Origin: Mycobacterium paraterrae
GTDB taxonomy: Bacteria; Actinomycetota; Actinomycetes; Mycobacteriales; Mycobacteriaceae
Assembly: GCF_022430545.2 (NCBI RefSeq)
Contig: NZ_CP092488.2
Coordinates: 1 to 64,000, forward strand
DNA: 64,000 nt
Reading direction: 5' to 3'
Every line of letters begins with the position of its first letter. Position 1 is the stretch's first letter. Made by a program: the position numbers and the translations under genes. The notes beneath the pieces were generated by a model, which did no database searches, was not told the origin of the DNA, and was given only the letters and a program-made list of their open reading frames with translations. This document shows, piece by piece, positions 26,209 to 34,883 of the stretch.

Positions 26209-28548
26209 CTACCGCTTTTCCGCGGCGCGGGCCTCGGCCTCACGGGCAACGAACTGCTTGCGCGCAATCCGCCCCACGTGATCGAAATCCTGCAAAATGC
26301 CCTGCAATTCGCATCGAAACGCGACGCGACGCTCGGCCAGGTCGGGGCCCGGCTCGAGCAGATCCTGATCGGCGACGACTTGGCGTGCGGTGTCGAACAG
26401 CAGCGTCGACACCGGCTCGCTGCTGCTCACCCGCCCCTGGGCGACGTACTGCTTGCCGACGCCGAGCGCCAACTGGGTGAGTTCTTTACCGCCGATGTCG
26501 GCCGGCGCATCGCGGAGGACATCGGCGACGATTTCGTAGGCTTCGAAGAACACCCGGAGCATCGCGTCAGACATCAGCGGTCGCTTGGCGTAGAGCATCG
26601 CGTCGATCTCCTCGGCGCCCGCAGCGACGTGCGCTTCCCAGTCCTCGTGCCAGGCCATCTCGTCGGCCACGTTTTGGCGGAATGCCGCCGAGTCGGCGAA
26701 GTAGAAGTCGAATTTCAGCAGATCCCGCAGTCGCATCGCCTGCGTCCAGAACGCGTCCAGCCGGTCGCCCTCGACCCGGCCGGCGTACGCCAACGCCAGT
26801 TCGACGATCGAAGTTTCCAGGAACGCGTGGATCACCGAGTTGCGGTAGAACGCGGCGGTGTGTTCGTCTTCAGGGGCGATGCGCCACACCGGTTCTCGGC
26901 CGCTGTCCACCCGGGTGACGGGATGCCCGTTCGACAGCGAGTCCAACGCCGCACGAACACCGTCGGGTGTTCGCAGCCGCAACGCACTCGTGGACATCGG
27001 GGTGTTTTTGCGCTCCAGGTAGTCCAGCGAATCCTGCAGGGTGTGGTGCACCTGAGTCAGCGTCAGGGCCACCCCGTGCGTGGTGAGCAGGAGTGCCGAC
27101 ACCAAGCCGGTCGCGTTCACCGGTGTGGATTGCAGGATGCGCCACGCGACTTCGAACGACATCTTTTGTAGCGCAAGCCGTTTTGCGGCCTCGTCGTTGA
27201 CCATGTCGCCGTGCGACGGGCCGAGATATTCGCGCATCGAGACGGCTTCGGGAAAGCGCACGTAGATCTTGCCGTAATTGCGCTCACCCTGGGCTTTGAT
27301 GAAGTTGTACATCCAGCTCAGGCCCTCGGGGCGCTTCTCGCCACCGCGGGCGTAGGCGGCGTATTCGGCGGTCTCGTGCAGCTGGTCGAAGCTGATCGAA
27401 ACACCTTGCAGCAGGATGTCGTCGCTGCGTCCGTCGAGATACGCGTCCGCGACGTAGCTCATCAATCCGAGCTTGGGCGGCAACATCTTTCCAGTGCGCG
27501 AGCGGGTGCCCTCGATCGACCAGCTGAGGTTGAACCGTTTCTCCACCACGTAGCCGACGTACTCTTTGAGCACATACTTGTACAGCGGGTCGTTGCCGAT
27601 GTTGCGTCGGATGAAAATGGTTCCGGCGCGGCGCATCAGCGGCCCCATGATCCCGAAAGCCAGGTTGACACCGGCGAATACGTGCACGGGCGGAAGCCTG
27701 TTCTCCTGCATCGCCACTGGCATGACCGCGCCGTCGATGTAGGACCGATGCGAGAACAGCAGCACCGCCGGATGCGCTTCGAGCGCGGAGCGAAGCGCCG
27801 CCACTTGGTATTCGTCGTAGTCGATTTCGCGGTCGAACCCGCGGCTGAACAGCCTGCCGAGGACACCGACGAGGTCGACGGAGACCCGGCTCCACCCGGT
27901 GGCGAGTTCGTCGAGCATCTTGCCGGCCTTCTCGAGGTCGGCACCCGGGATCTTCTCCAGGCCGGCGCGGAACCGCGCGGACGCCATGATCTCTGGACGC
28001 ACCAAGCGCGGTGACTTGTATTGCGGTCCAAGGATTCGGTACTCGGCACGCTCCATCGCCAGCAAGGCGCGGCGGGTGACGAAGTGCGCGAATTCACGCG
28101 GGTTGTCACCGACCGTGATGTCGCGCCACTGCTGACGAAGCTCGGAGACCTTGGCGGGTTCACCGGCCACCACCTGAGCACGCGAACGGTCCGCCCTTAG
28201 GATGTGGCGCTGTTGACGTTCGCTGGGCTGGTAGGGGTTTCGTCCGGGCAGCAACGCCGTCACCCGGTTCAGGGCCGTCGCGTCGGCCCGCGGCATCCAG
28301 AACACCCGAACCGGCATGATCGACCGGTCTTCGTCCAACTCGAGCTGCTCGACGAGCTGGGCGAGCGCACCCGGTGTCGGATTCTGCTCTGGCAGCGCCA
28401 GCACTTCGAGCTTCGTCTCGGGGTGGCGAGCGCGCTGCTGGTCCAGCCACGCGGCCAGCAGTTCCGCCTCGATCGGCGACGATGACGCCGCGAGGACCAA
28501 GACGTTGTCGGTGGTGCTGATCGAGCTGGTATCGGTGGAGGCGCTCAT
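26209..28548 (-). CDS. plsB2: Glycerol-3-phosphate acyltransferase PlsB2
   Basis: The 779-residue enzyme makes lysophosphatidic acid from glycerol 3-phosphate and acyl donors, the first step of phospholipid and triacylglycerol synthesis. The acyltransferase motifs are FSHRSYID (HX4D), GTIFIRRN, and WSIEGTRSRTGKMLPPKLGLM with PVGVSISFDQLHE-type sequence after it. The long N-terminal region and C-terminal helical domain match PlsB size (Rv2482c). Its ATG overlaps the plsC stop by four bases (28545-28548), so the two sequential acyltransferases are translationally coupled. Confidence 0.96.
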   Translation of the reverse strand: MSASTDTSSISTTDNVLVLAASSSPIEAELLAAWLDQQRARHPETKLEVLALPEQNPTPGALAQLVEQLELDEDRSIMPVRVFWMPRADATALNRVTALLPGRNPYQPSERQQRHILRADRSRAQVVAGEPAKVSELRQQWRDITVGDNPREFAHFVTRRALLAMERAEYRILGPQYKSPRLVRPEIMASARFRAGLEKIPGADLEKAGKMLDELATGWSRVSVDLVGVLGRLFSRGFDREIDYDEYQVAALRSALEAHPAVLLFSHRSYIDGAVMPVAMQENRLPPVHVFAGVNLAFGIMGPLMRRAGTIFIRRNIGNDPLYKYVLKEYVGYVVEKRFNLSWSIEGTRSRTGKMLPPKLGLMSYVADAYLDGRSDDILLQGVSISFDQLHETAEYAAYARGGEKRPEGLSWMYNFIKAQGERNYGKIYVRFPEAVSMREYLGPSHGDMVNDEAAKRLALQKMSFEVAWRILQSTPVNATGLVSALLLTTHGVALTLTQVHHTLQDSLDYLERKNTPMSTSALRLRTPDGVRAALDSLSNGHPVTRVDSGREPVWRIAPEDEHTAAFYRNSVIHAFLETSIVELALAYAGRVEGDRLDAFWTQAMRLRDLLKFDFYFADSAAFRQNVADEMAWHEDWEAHVAAGAEEIDAMLYAKRPLMSDAMLRVFFEAYEIVADVLRDAPADIGGKELTQLALGVGKQYVAQGRVSSSEPVSTLLFDTARQVVADQDLLEPGPDLAERRVAFRCELQGILQDFDHVGRIARKQFVAREAEARAAEKR

Positions 28549-30224
28549 GATCGCCCCTTCGGCCGCGGCGTATCCGGTTGTGCCTTGGCAGCTTTGCGGG
28601 GTGGCGCCTTCGCGGCGGTCTTCTTCGCCGCCGCTTTTTTGGCGACAGCCTTCTTCGCCGGCGCCGCTCCCTTGGCGGGCAAGGCCTTCTTCGCCGGCGC
28701 CGACTTTCGCGCAGGCGGCTTCTTCCGGTACACGTCATGGTCGGGAAGTTCGTCGACCGGCCAGTCCGCCAACGCGTCCACGTAGAGCTGGCGGACTTCG
28801 GCAATTCGGTCCGACAGTGTTTCCACTGTCCAGTCCTCGACTGGGATCGGCGGGAACACAGCCACGTCCACGGTCCCAGGGTTCATCGTGGTCGAGTTGC
28901 GGGCGGCGATGATTTCGGCGTTGCGGATCACGATCGGCACGATCGGTATTCCCACCGCCATCGCCATCCGGAACGGTCCCTTTTTGAATGGCCCGACGCT
29001 GGTGGTGTCCAGCCTGGTGCCTTCGGGCGCGATCATGATCGAAAGACCTTGACGCGCACGCTCTTCGACCTGGTGCAATGACTCGATCGCCGCGGCCGGG
29101 TTATCTCGATCGATGAAGACCGAGTCGAGCGCCTTGCCCAAAGTCCCCATGATCGGGTCGCCCTCGAGCTCTTTCTTGCCGACCGCGACCCAGTTGTCAC
29201 GAATCAGCGCGCCGGCGATGACCGGGTCGGCCTGGTTGCGGTGGTTGAAAATGAACACCGCGGGCCGCTGTGCGGTGAGATTTTCTCCGCCAAGGACGTT
29301 CAGTTCAACACCGCTGGCGGCCAACAACATCTGCGACCACGTCGCGGTGAAGAAATTGACCCCGCGGCGACGGCTTCGGGTCAGCAACCCGATCCCGACG
29401 GCCCCCGCCGCGACCGGCACCACCGAACCGACGCCGGCCAGCGTGCGCAGTTGCGCGGTGATGCCCCCGCCGCTGCGACTCGTGAATCGCAGAATCGGCC
29501 AGCCGCGCCGCTTGGCGACCGCGGCCATCTTGCCTTCGGGGTTGGTCGGCCGCGGGTTGCCGACCAGATACATCAGCGCGACGTCTTCGTCACCGTCGGC
29601 GTAGAAATAGCTGTCCTTGAGGTCGATTCCGTTCTCGGCGGCGAACTTTTGCACGGCGGCGGCCTTGCCCGGACCCCACAGGATCGGTGCGACCACACCG
29701 CCGGTGAGGACACCGTCGTCGTCGGTTTCGAACTTGTTGGTCAGCGTATTCTCGATACCGAGAAAGCGCGCCACCGGAGCAACCTGGATGGTCAGCGCCG
29801 AAGAACTGAGCACGACCGTGTGGCCACGAGCCAGGTGAGCGCGTACCAGCTCGCGCATCTCGGGATAGATCCGGGATTCGATGCGCTGCACGAAGAGTCG
29901 CTCACCGATCTCGTCGAGGTCGCTGAGCATGCGTCCCCGCAGCGCCGCCGACGCCTTGCCGATGAGCTCTTCGAATTCGATGCGACCGAGTTGGTGATTC
30001 AGCCCAGCGGTGACCATGCTGATCAACTCGCCGACACCCATGTCACGGCGGCGCAGGCGCTCCTGGGTCAGGATGATCGCGGTGAAGCCGGCCACCAGAG
30101 TTCCGTCCAGGTCGAAGAATGCACCGATCTTCGGCCCCGGCGGGCTGGCCATGATCTCGGCAACCGAACCTGGCAGCCGGAGATCACGCGCCGGCTTCTT
30201 CGCCTCGCCGTTCTCTGAACTCAT
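28545..30224 (-). CDS. plsC: Bifunctional HAD phosphatase / 1-acylglycerol-3-phosphate acyltransferase PlsC with lysine-alanine-rich tail
   Basis: The protein has 559 residues. The N-terminal HAD phosphatase has FFDLDGTLV (nucleophile D38), SSSALTIQVAPVARFLG and YFYADGDEDVALMYLVG. After a hydrophobic stretch near 270-290 comes the LPLAT domain with FNHRNQADP (HX4D) and APEGTRLDT, and GIPIVPIVIRNAE further on. This is the SerB-like/PlsC fusion of Rv2483c, which acylates lysophosphatidate and may dephosphorylate phosphatidate. The last 59 residues (501-559) are almost only Lys, Ala, Pro and Arg, like eukaryotic histone H1 tails or mycobacterial nucleoid proteins. It is coupled to plsB2 by a 4-base overlap and follows the WS/DGAT-like gene by 15 bp. 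Confidence 0.95.
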   Translation of the reverse strand: MSSENGEAKKPARDLRLPGSVAEIMASPPGPKIGAFFDLDGTLVAGFTAIILTQERLRRRDMGVGELISMVTAGLNHQLGRIEFEELIGKASAALRGRMLSDLDEIGERLFVQRIESRIYPEMRELVRAHLARGHTVVLSSSALTIQVAPVARFLGIENTLTNKFETDDDGVLTGGVVAPILWGPGKAAAVQKFAAENGIDLKDSYFYADGDEDVALMYLVGNPRPTNPEGKMAAVAKRRGWPILRFTSRSGGGITAQLRTLAGVGSVVPVAAGAVGIGLLTRSRRRGVNFFTATWSQMLLAASGVELNVLGGENLTAQRPAVFIFNHRNQADPVIAGALIRDNWVAVGKKELEGDPIMGTLGKALDSVFIDRDNPAAAIESLHQVEERARQGLSIMIAPEGTRLDTTSVGPFKKGPFRMAMAVGIPIVPIVIRNAEIIAARNSTTMNPGTVDVAVFPPIPVEDWTVETLSDRIAEVRQLYVDALADWPVDELPDHDVYRKKPPARKSAPAKKALPAKGAAPAKKAVAKKAAAKKTAAKAPPRKAAKAQPDTPRPKGRS

Positions 30225-30239
30225 GTGCGCTGCTACTCC

Positions 30240-31694
30240 TTATCGCTTCGACGTGTCAGAGGCCTCGAACGAGGCGGGCACAGCCTGCGGAGCGGGATCA
30301 CCTGCCAGCGTGAGGATTTCGTTGAAACCGTCCAACAGGCATTGGGCGAACAACGCCTCGTCGCGGATCGCCGCGCGGTCATACCGCGCCGTAATAGTGC
30401 AGTACCCGCCCCGGGAGATCAGCACGACCATCATCGCAACACCGGGTAGCGGGCCAATACCATACTGCCGCAACACTTTTGCTCCGACCAGAAACGTGTC
30501 ACCCGGATAGACAGGCACGTTGCTGGCCTGTACGTCCGAGCCGACGACCGAACCCGTCATCGATTCCAGCAGTGGGCCGGGCAGCACGCTCAGCACCGGC
30601 GCGATCGACCCGATGATGTCCATCGCCGGCTCGTCGCGACGCTGGGTCATCTGCAGGCGGATCTTCTGCATCCGGGTGACCGGATCCTTCGTGCCGATCG
30701 GGGCCGCCAGGTTGACGCCGGTGAACCGGTTACCGCCGGCCGCGTCGGATTCGGCCCGCAGGCTGACCGGCACCGCCATCGGCAGCGACGAGGTCGGCAC
30801 CCCGAGAGCTTCGTGGTAGCGCCCCAGGGCACCGCAGAGGCCGGCCAGGTAGGCGTCGTTGATCGATCCGCCACCGGCTTTCGCGGCACGATGCAGATCG
30901 GACAGCAGGATGTCGATGGCCTCGCTACGGGTAGCCAGGCTGCGGCGACGAAGCAACGGAGACGGTTCGGCGGCGCGCCCGACCACCCGAGCGCCGGATC
31001 GGGCGTAGTTCAGCACGCCCGAGACCGCGGCGCCGGGACGCGTGACCGCCCGACCAAGTACCGATGCCGCGCCCCACAGCGCGCCGCCCGCTCCCTTGGC
31101 GACGTTGACGGGCAAGTTGCTCAGCCCTTCGCGCATCAAGTCGTTGGCCGACAGGTCTTGCGGGATGGGCTGATCCGGGATCGGCTGCGGCGGCGGGTCG
31201 CGCTCGAGGTCGTAGATGTGGGCAAACATCTCGACGCTGCCCACACCGTCGGTGACGGCGTGGGACAGGTGCAGCAGCGTCGCGGCCTTACCATCCGGTA
31301 GGCCTTCGATGAGGGTGGCCGTCCACAGCGGCCGGGCGATGTCGAGTGGCGACTGCACCATCACCTCAGCGAGATCCAGCACCTGTCGCAACGAGCCGGG
31401 TTCCGACACCCGAATCCGGCGGACATGGAAGTCCAGGTTGAAGTCGGGATCGACTACCCACCGAGGCGCGGCCGTCGGCAACGTCGGGACGACGACCTTC
31501 TGCCGCAGCCGCAGCACCCGCCGTGAAGCATTCTCGAAGCGAGCCCGGAATCGCTCCCAGTCCGGTGTGCGGTCGAGGATCTCCAGGGCCATGATTCCCG
31601 AGCGGGTACGTGGATTCGCCTCGCCGCGGTGCAGCAGGTAATCCACCGGCCCGAGCGCGGTGGGCAGCCCGGCCGCGTCGAGCTGCTCAGCCAT
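30240..31694 (-). CDS. Wax ester synthase/diacylglycerol acyltransferase-like protein (Rv2484c)
   Basis: The 484-residue member of the WS/DGAT family carries the catalytic HxxxDG motif in HLSHAVTDGVGSVEM. It has LGPVDYLLHRGE at the N-terminus, PLDIARPLWTATLIEGLPDGKAA before the motif and the family's NDAYLAGLCGALGRYHEALG and VPVSLRAESDAAGGNRFTGVNLAAPIGTKDP blocks in the C-terminal half. It should transfer an acyl group from acyl-CoA to diacylglycerol or an alcohol. The position directly upstream of plsC-plsB2 on the same strand puts three acyltransferases in one transcript leading to triacylglycerol. The orthologue is annotated as a possible triacylglycerol synthase in M. tuberculosis. Confidence 0.93.
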   Translation of the reverse strand: MAEQLDAAGLPTALGPVDYLLHRGEANPRTRSGIMALEILDRTPDWERFRARFENASRRVLRLRQKVVVPTLPTAAPRWVVDPDFNLDFHVRRIRVSEPGSLRQVLDLAEVMVQSPLDIARPLWTATLIEGLPDGKAATLLHLSHAVTDGVGSVEMFAHIYDLERDPPPQPIPDQPIPQDLSANDLMREGLSNLPVNVAKGAGGALWGAASVLGRAVTRPGAAVSGVLNYARSGARVVGRAAEPSPLLRRRSLATRSEAIDILLSDLHRAAKAGGGSINDAYLAGLCGALGRYHEALGVPTSSLPMAVPVSLRAESDAAGGNRFTGVNLAAPIGTKDPVTRMQKIRLQMTQRRDEPAMDIIGSIAPVLSVLPGPLLESMTGSVVGSDVQASNVPVYPGDTFLVGAKVLRQYGIGPLPGVAMMVVLISRGGYCTITARYDRAAIRDEALFAQCLLDGFNEILTLAGDPAPQAVPASFEASDTSKR

Positions 31695-31923
31695 CGACAG
31701 CCCCCAGCGTCAACGCCGCCTTTGCCACCCAAACCTCCCGTGTCGCCTGGTCCGCGCCCGTGGCGGGGCGCTATGAGCTACTCCAACGTAGTCCGCTTGA
31801 AGCGGCGGTGGTAGCCGATTGTCCGGATCAGGGTCCCGACCTGGACACGCGTCCACCGCACCACGAATCAGCCTGTCGTGCGGTGTATTTCGAGAGGTGC
31901 AGCCGGTTGCGCGCTATCCCGGC

Positions 31924-33177
31924 CTAGACGGCCGACATGGCGCGCTGGCTTTGGGCATTGGATTGCGACTGCAAATGCCGTCCGTACACAACACCCAAGA
32001 AATCGGCCACGGTGTCCGCGGCCAGTCGTGAACGGACGGTGGCGAACAGGTCGAAAGCGTGATGCGCGTTGGGCAATTCGGCGTAGCCGAGGGTCGAAGC
32101 ACCGGCTTCGCGAAGTGCGCCGACGAATGCCCGCGCCTGCACGCTAGGGATCACCGAGTCGCTTTCCCCGTGCAACACGAAAAACGGGGGCGCGTCTTTA
32201 TGAACGTGGTTAATGGGCGAGCCTAGTTCGAACAGCTCGGGATTGTCCTCGTACCGCTCTTTCATGACGAAGAGCTCGAGAAACTGCATCATCATCTCGT
32301 GCATCTTCGTGGGGTCGGTCAGGTCGTATACGCCGTAATAAGGCACTGCGGCTTGCACAGTCGTGTCGGCGTCCTCGAAACCGGGCTGCAGGCGCGGATC
32401 GTTGGCGGTGAGAGCGACCAGTGCGGCCAGGTGGCCGCCCGCTGAGCCGCCGGTGACCGCGATGAAGTCGGGATCGCCTCCGTAGTCGGCGATGTTCTCG
32501 CGCACCCAGGCCAGCGCCCGCTTGACGTCGATGGCGTGCGCCGGCCACGCGTGACGCGGGCTCTTGCAGTAGTCGATCGAGACGCAGACCCACCCGAGTT
32601 CGGCCATTCGGCCCATCAGCGGATAACCCTGGGGCCGCCTGCCGTTCACCGTCCAGGCGCCGCCCGGAATTTGCAGCAACACGGGTGCCTTGTCGCCGGG
32701 CTTGATGTCGCGGTGGCGCCAGATGTCCAGCATGTTGTCCCGCGCATTGGGGCCGTACACGATGTCCGAGGTCTCCGCCGCGTAGCGCCGGTGACCGCCG
32801 GCGGCATGTAGCACTCCCCCGCGGCGCTCCGGCCGGTCGCTGATCGGGTGATGAACCGAGTCGCGGAACTGCTCACCGACGGCGTCCTGCAGGGCGGCAG
32901 TGAGGATCCTGTCTGCGCGCTGGGCGGCCCAGCCCGAGGCAACCTTGCCGATCGACAGCGCGCTCACCCCCGCGAGGGCATGTCCAGTGACCACGTGCGG
33001 CGCCAATTCCGTGCTGAGCCATCCGGCGAGAAAGCCCGCGACCGTTGGCGAGCCTCTGAGCAGCAGAGATCCTGTGCGGTAGGCTCCTGCCGGCCCGGAT
33101 GCGAGCCGCACACCGTGGCGCAACATGTCGGCACACGCACGGGAGTAACGCTCCCGGACTTCCAAGACTGTGGTCAT
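31924..33177 (-). CDS. lipQ: Alpha/beta-hydrolase carboxylesterase LipQ
   Basis: From ATG 33177 (GAGGAG nine bases before it) the protein has 417 residues; a GTG at 33204 is a weaker alternative. The first about 140 residues, with hydrophobic stretches, precede an acetyl-esterase-type alpha/beta-hydrolase: oxyanion region LQIPGGAWTVNGRR, nucleophile TGGSAGGHLAAL (GxSxG), and HGESDSVIP plus NAHHAFD for the acid and histidine. The orthologue Rv2485c is annotated LipQ. Substrate unknown; a lipid esterase is expected. The 746 bp upstream region to tRNA-Arg contains no further gene that I can support. Confidence 0.92.
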   Translation of the reverse strand: MTTVLEVRERYSRACADMLRHGVRLASGPAGAYRTGSLLLRGSPTVAGFLAGWLSTELAPHVVTGHALAGVSALSIGKVASGWAAQRADRILTAALQDAVGEQFRDSVHHPISDRPERRGGVLHAAGGHRRYAAETSDIVYGPNARDNMLDIWRHRDIKPGDKAPVLLQIPGGAWTVNGRRPQGYPLMGRMAELGWVCVSIDYCKSPRHAWPAHAIDVKRALAWVRENIADYGGDPDFIAVTGGSAGGHLAALVALTANDPRLQPGFEDADTTVQAAVPYYGVYDLTDPTKMHEMMMQFLELFVMKERYEDNPELFELGSPINHVHKDAPPFFVLHGESDSVIPSVQARAFVGALREAGASTLGYAELPNAHHAFDLFATVRSRLAADTVADFLGVVYGRHLQSQSNAQSQRAMSAV

Positions 33178-33341
33178 GAACTGCCACTCCTCGTCGTTGA
33201 GCACACGTCACCAGCGTTCGATACGGCGTAGCCGTTGGTAGCGCACGTGTGTGGCGGGGCTCACTCTAGACCAATTCGCGATCCCGCCAACGCCTTGTGC
33301 TCCCGCGTGGCGGAGCGTCTATACCCACATTTTTTGTTGGC

Positions 33342-33347
33342 TACACT
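33342..33347 (+). promoter_or_regulatory. Candidate -10 element (TACACT) for tRNA-Arg
   Basis: TACACT fits the mycobacterial SigA -10 consensus TANNNT and lies 22 bp before the tRNA 5' end, a normal distance for a short tRNA leader. A T-rich stretch lies just upstream, but no good -35 box is visible. Confidence 0.35.
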
Positions 33348-33368
33348 GACCTGCGCCTGGAGTCTGCG

Positions 33369-33442
33369 GCCCCCGTAGCTCAGCTGGATAGAGCACATGA
33401 CTTCTAATCTTGTGGTCGCAGGTTCGAGTCCTGCCGGGGGCG
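33369..33442 (+). tRNA. tRNA-Arg (anticodon TCT)
   Basis: A 74-nt cloverleaf: acceptor GCCCCCG/CGGGGGC with discriminator G, D-arm GCTC/GAGC, T-arm GCAGG-TTCGAGT-CCTGC. The anticodon loop CTTCTAA gives TCT, reading AGA. The anticodon stem CATGA/TCTTG has a T-T mismatch at the middle pair (29-41). CCA is not encoded. An IS element is inserted exactly at the 3' side, and the last six bases belong to the duplicated target, so the gene itself stays complete. Confidence 0.93.
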
Positions 33443-33452
33443 CTTTGTCCTT
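33437..33452. repeat. Left copy of the 16-bp target duplication of the IS481-type element
   Basis: GGGGCGCTTTGTCCTT covers the last six bases of tRNA-Arg and ten bases after it. The identical sequence is found at 34810-34825, immediately after the element. Confidence 0.8.
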
Positions 33453-33461
33453 TGTATTACC

Positions 33462-33548
33462 TCGGGTGATGCTTGACGTTTTGTCTTCGGGTGATGGGCG
33501 ACAGTGTTTCGGCTGATGCTTTACACCTACTTCGGTTGATCCTTGACA
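33462..33548 (+). repeat. Four iteron-like repeats in the left end of the IS
   Basis: Degenerate copies of TCGGgTGATgCTTGACA begin at 33462, 33487, 33509 and 33532, that is every 22-25 bp, or about two helical turns, all in the same direction. The outermost is part of the terminal inverted repeat. They are probably transposase binding sites. Confidence 0.7.
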
Positions 33549-33556
33549 CTCCCTAG

Positions 33557-34744
33557 ATGAGGGAGTTGAGCGTGGCTGAGCAGCGGTATCAGGCCGTTTT
33601 GGCGGTGATCAGTGATGGGCTGGCGATCTCGCAGGTCGCGTCGAAGGTAGGGGTGTCGCGTCAGACGCTGCACTCGTGGTTGGCCCGCTATGAGGCCGAG
33701 GGCCTTGAGGGGTTGGTGGATCGGTCGCATCGGCCGGCGCGCTGTCCGCATCAGATGGCCGCCGAGGTGGAGGCGGCGGTGTTGGAGCTGCGCCGCTCAC
33801 GGCCGTATTGGGGTCCACGTCGATTGGTGTTCGAATTGGCCAAACGCCACATCACCCCGGTGCCGTCGGAATCGGCGGTGTATCGGGCGTTGGTGCGGGC
33901 ACAGTTGATCGATCCGCATCTGCGGGATCGCCGCTCCCGCAAGTGGAAACGCTGGGAACGTGGCGCGCCGATGGAGCTGTGGCAGATGGATGTGGTGGGC
34001 GGCTTCCCGCTGGCTGATGGCACCAGCGCCAAAGCGCTGACCGGTGTCGATGACCATTCCCGCATGTGTGTCTGTGCCCGGCTGATGACCCGGGAGCGCA
34101 CCCGGGCGGTCTGCGAGGGGTTACGCGCCGCGCTGGCCACTTATGGGGCACCTGAGCAGATCCTGACCGATAACGGCAAGGTCTTCACTGGCCGGTTTTT
34201 TCATCCTCCGGTGGAGGTGCTGTTCGACGCGATCTGTCGTGAGCATGGCATCGAGCACTTGTTGACTCAGCCGCGAAGTCCCACCACGACGGGCAAGATC
34301 GAACGGTTTCACCGCAGCCTCCGCGCGGAATTCCTCAGCAGTGCAACACCTTTCGCGTCGTTGAGAGCCGCCCAACAGGCTCTTGACGAGTGGGTCGATG
34401 ACTACAACCATCATCGGCCACATCAGGCACTGAACATGGACACTCCCGCGCAACGGTTCGCCGCCGCCGCACCGCCCACCCCGCCGTCGAACTCGCCGCG
34501 TCCTCGGCAGGACCGCGCCGGTCAACACTGGGTCAGCCGGCGGGTCTGCGCCAACGGCGTCGTGTGCGTGTCCTGGCAGCAAGTCTGCATCGGCCGTCAC
34601 TACGGCGGCCAACGCTGCGATGTCCACGTCGACGGCGAACTACTGCGGTTCTGGATCGGCGACAACCTGGTCAAAACCGCCGCCCGAACCAGCCATGGCG
34701 AGGTACGAAACAAACGTGCCCTACGCACCAGCGCCGGGCACTAA
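33557..34744 (+). CDS. IS481-family transposase (DDE type)
   Basis: The protein has 395 residues and an intact frame. An N-terminal helix-turn-helix (ISQVASKVGVSRQTLHSWLARYEAEGLEGLVDRSHRP) is followed by an HTH_Tnp_IS481-type region with RPYWGPRRLVFEL. The integrase core has the acidic triad D145 (WQMDVVGG), D205 (ILTDNGKVF) and E249 (TTTGKIERFHRSLRAEF), then DDYNHHRPHQALNMDTPAQRF. A C-terminal extension of about 90 residues after the core contains a VSRRVCANGVVCVSWQQVCIGRHYGGQ block, usual for one branch of the family. It cuts and joins the element ends; the iteron-like repeats 9 bp upstream may also let it regulate its own promoter. Confidence 0.95.
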   Translation: MRELSVAEQRYQAVLAVISDGLAISQVASKVGVSRQTLHSWLARYEAEGLEGLVDRSHRPARCPHQMAAEVEAAVLELRRSRPYWGPRRLVFELAKRHITPVPSESAVYRALVRAQLIDPHLRDRRSRKWKRWERGAPMELWQMDVVGGFPLADGTSAKALTGVDDHSRMCVCARLMTRERTRAVCEGLRAALATYGAPEQILTDNGKVFTGRFFHPPVEVLFDAICREHGIEHLLTQPRSPTTTGKIERFHRSLRAEFLSSATPFASLRAAQQALDEWVDDYNHHRPHQALNMDTPAQRFAAAAPPTPPSNSPRPRQDRAGQHWVSRRVCANGVVCVSWQQVCIGRHYGGQRCDVHVDGELLRFWIGDNLVKTAARTSHGEVRNKRALRTSAGH

Positions 34745-34758
34745 ACCACAACACAGAG

Positions 34759-34800
34759 TGTCAAGGATCAACCGACATAGAATCGTCAACCATCAACCGA
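34759..34800 (-). repeat. Two iteron-like repeats in the right end of the IS
   Basis: TGTCAAGGATCAACCGA (34759-34775) and CGTCAACCATCAACCGA (34784-34800) are inverted relative to the left-end iterons and 25 bp apart. The inner right copy pairs over about 19 bases with the innermost left copy (33532), so the element carries a second inverted repeat inside the terminal one. Confidence 0.7.
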
Positions 34801-34809
34801 CCCTGAACA

Positions 34810-34825
34810 GGGGCGCTTTGTCCTT
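34810..34825. repeat. Right copy of the 16-bp target duplication
   Basis: Identical to 33437-33452 and directly abutting the ACA end of the element. Confidence 0.8.
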
Positions 34826-34883
34826 GTGACGAACGGGTCATTTGTGGCGGATGAGGTCACACGATTAGCTCCGGAGGTGCCCG

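Larger units (their letters stand above)
33453..34809 (+). mobile_element. IS481-family insertion sequence, apparently complete
   Basis: The 1357-bp element starts TGT and ends ACA, as IS481-family elements do, and is flanked by a 16-bp direct repeat. The outermost 26 bp of the two ends are imperfect inverted repeats sharing TGT, then TCGG-x-TGATG-x-TTGACG after six divergent bases. It holds one intact transposase gene reading away from the tRNA. Both ends carry extra copies of the terminal motif (see the iteron entries). Because the open reading frame, ends and target duplication are undamaged, the insertion looks recent. Confidence 0.85.
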
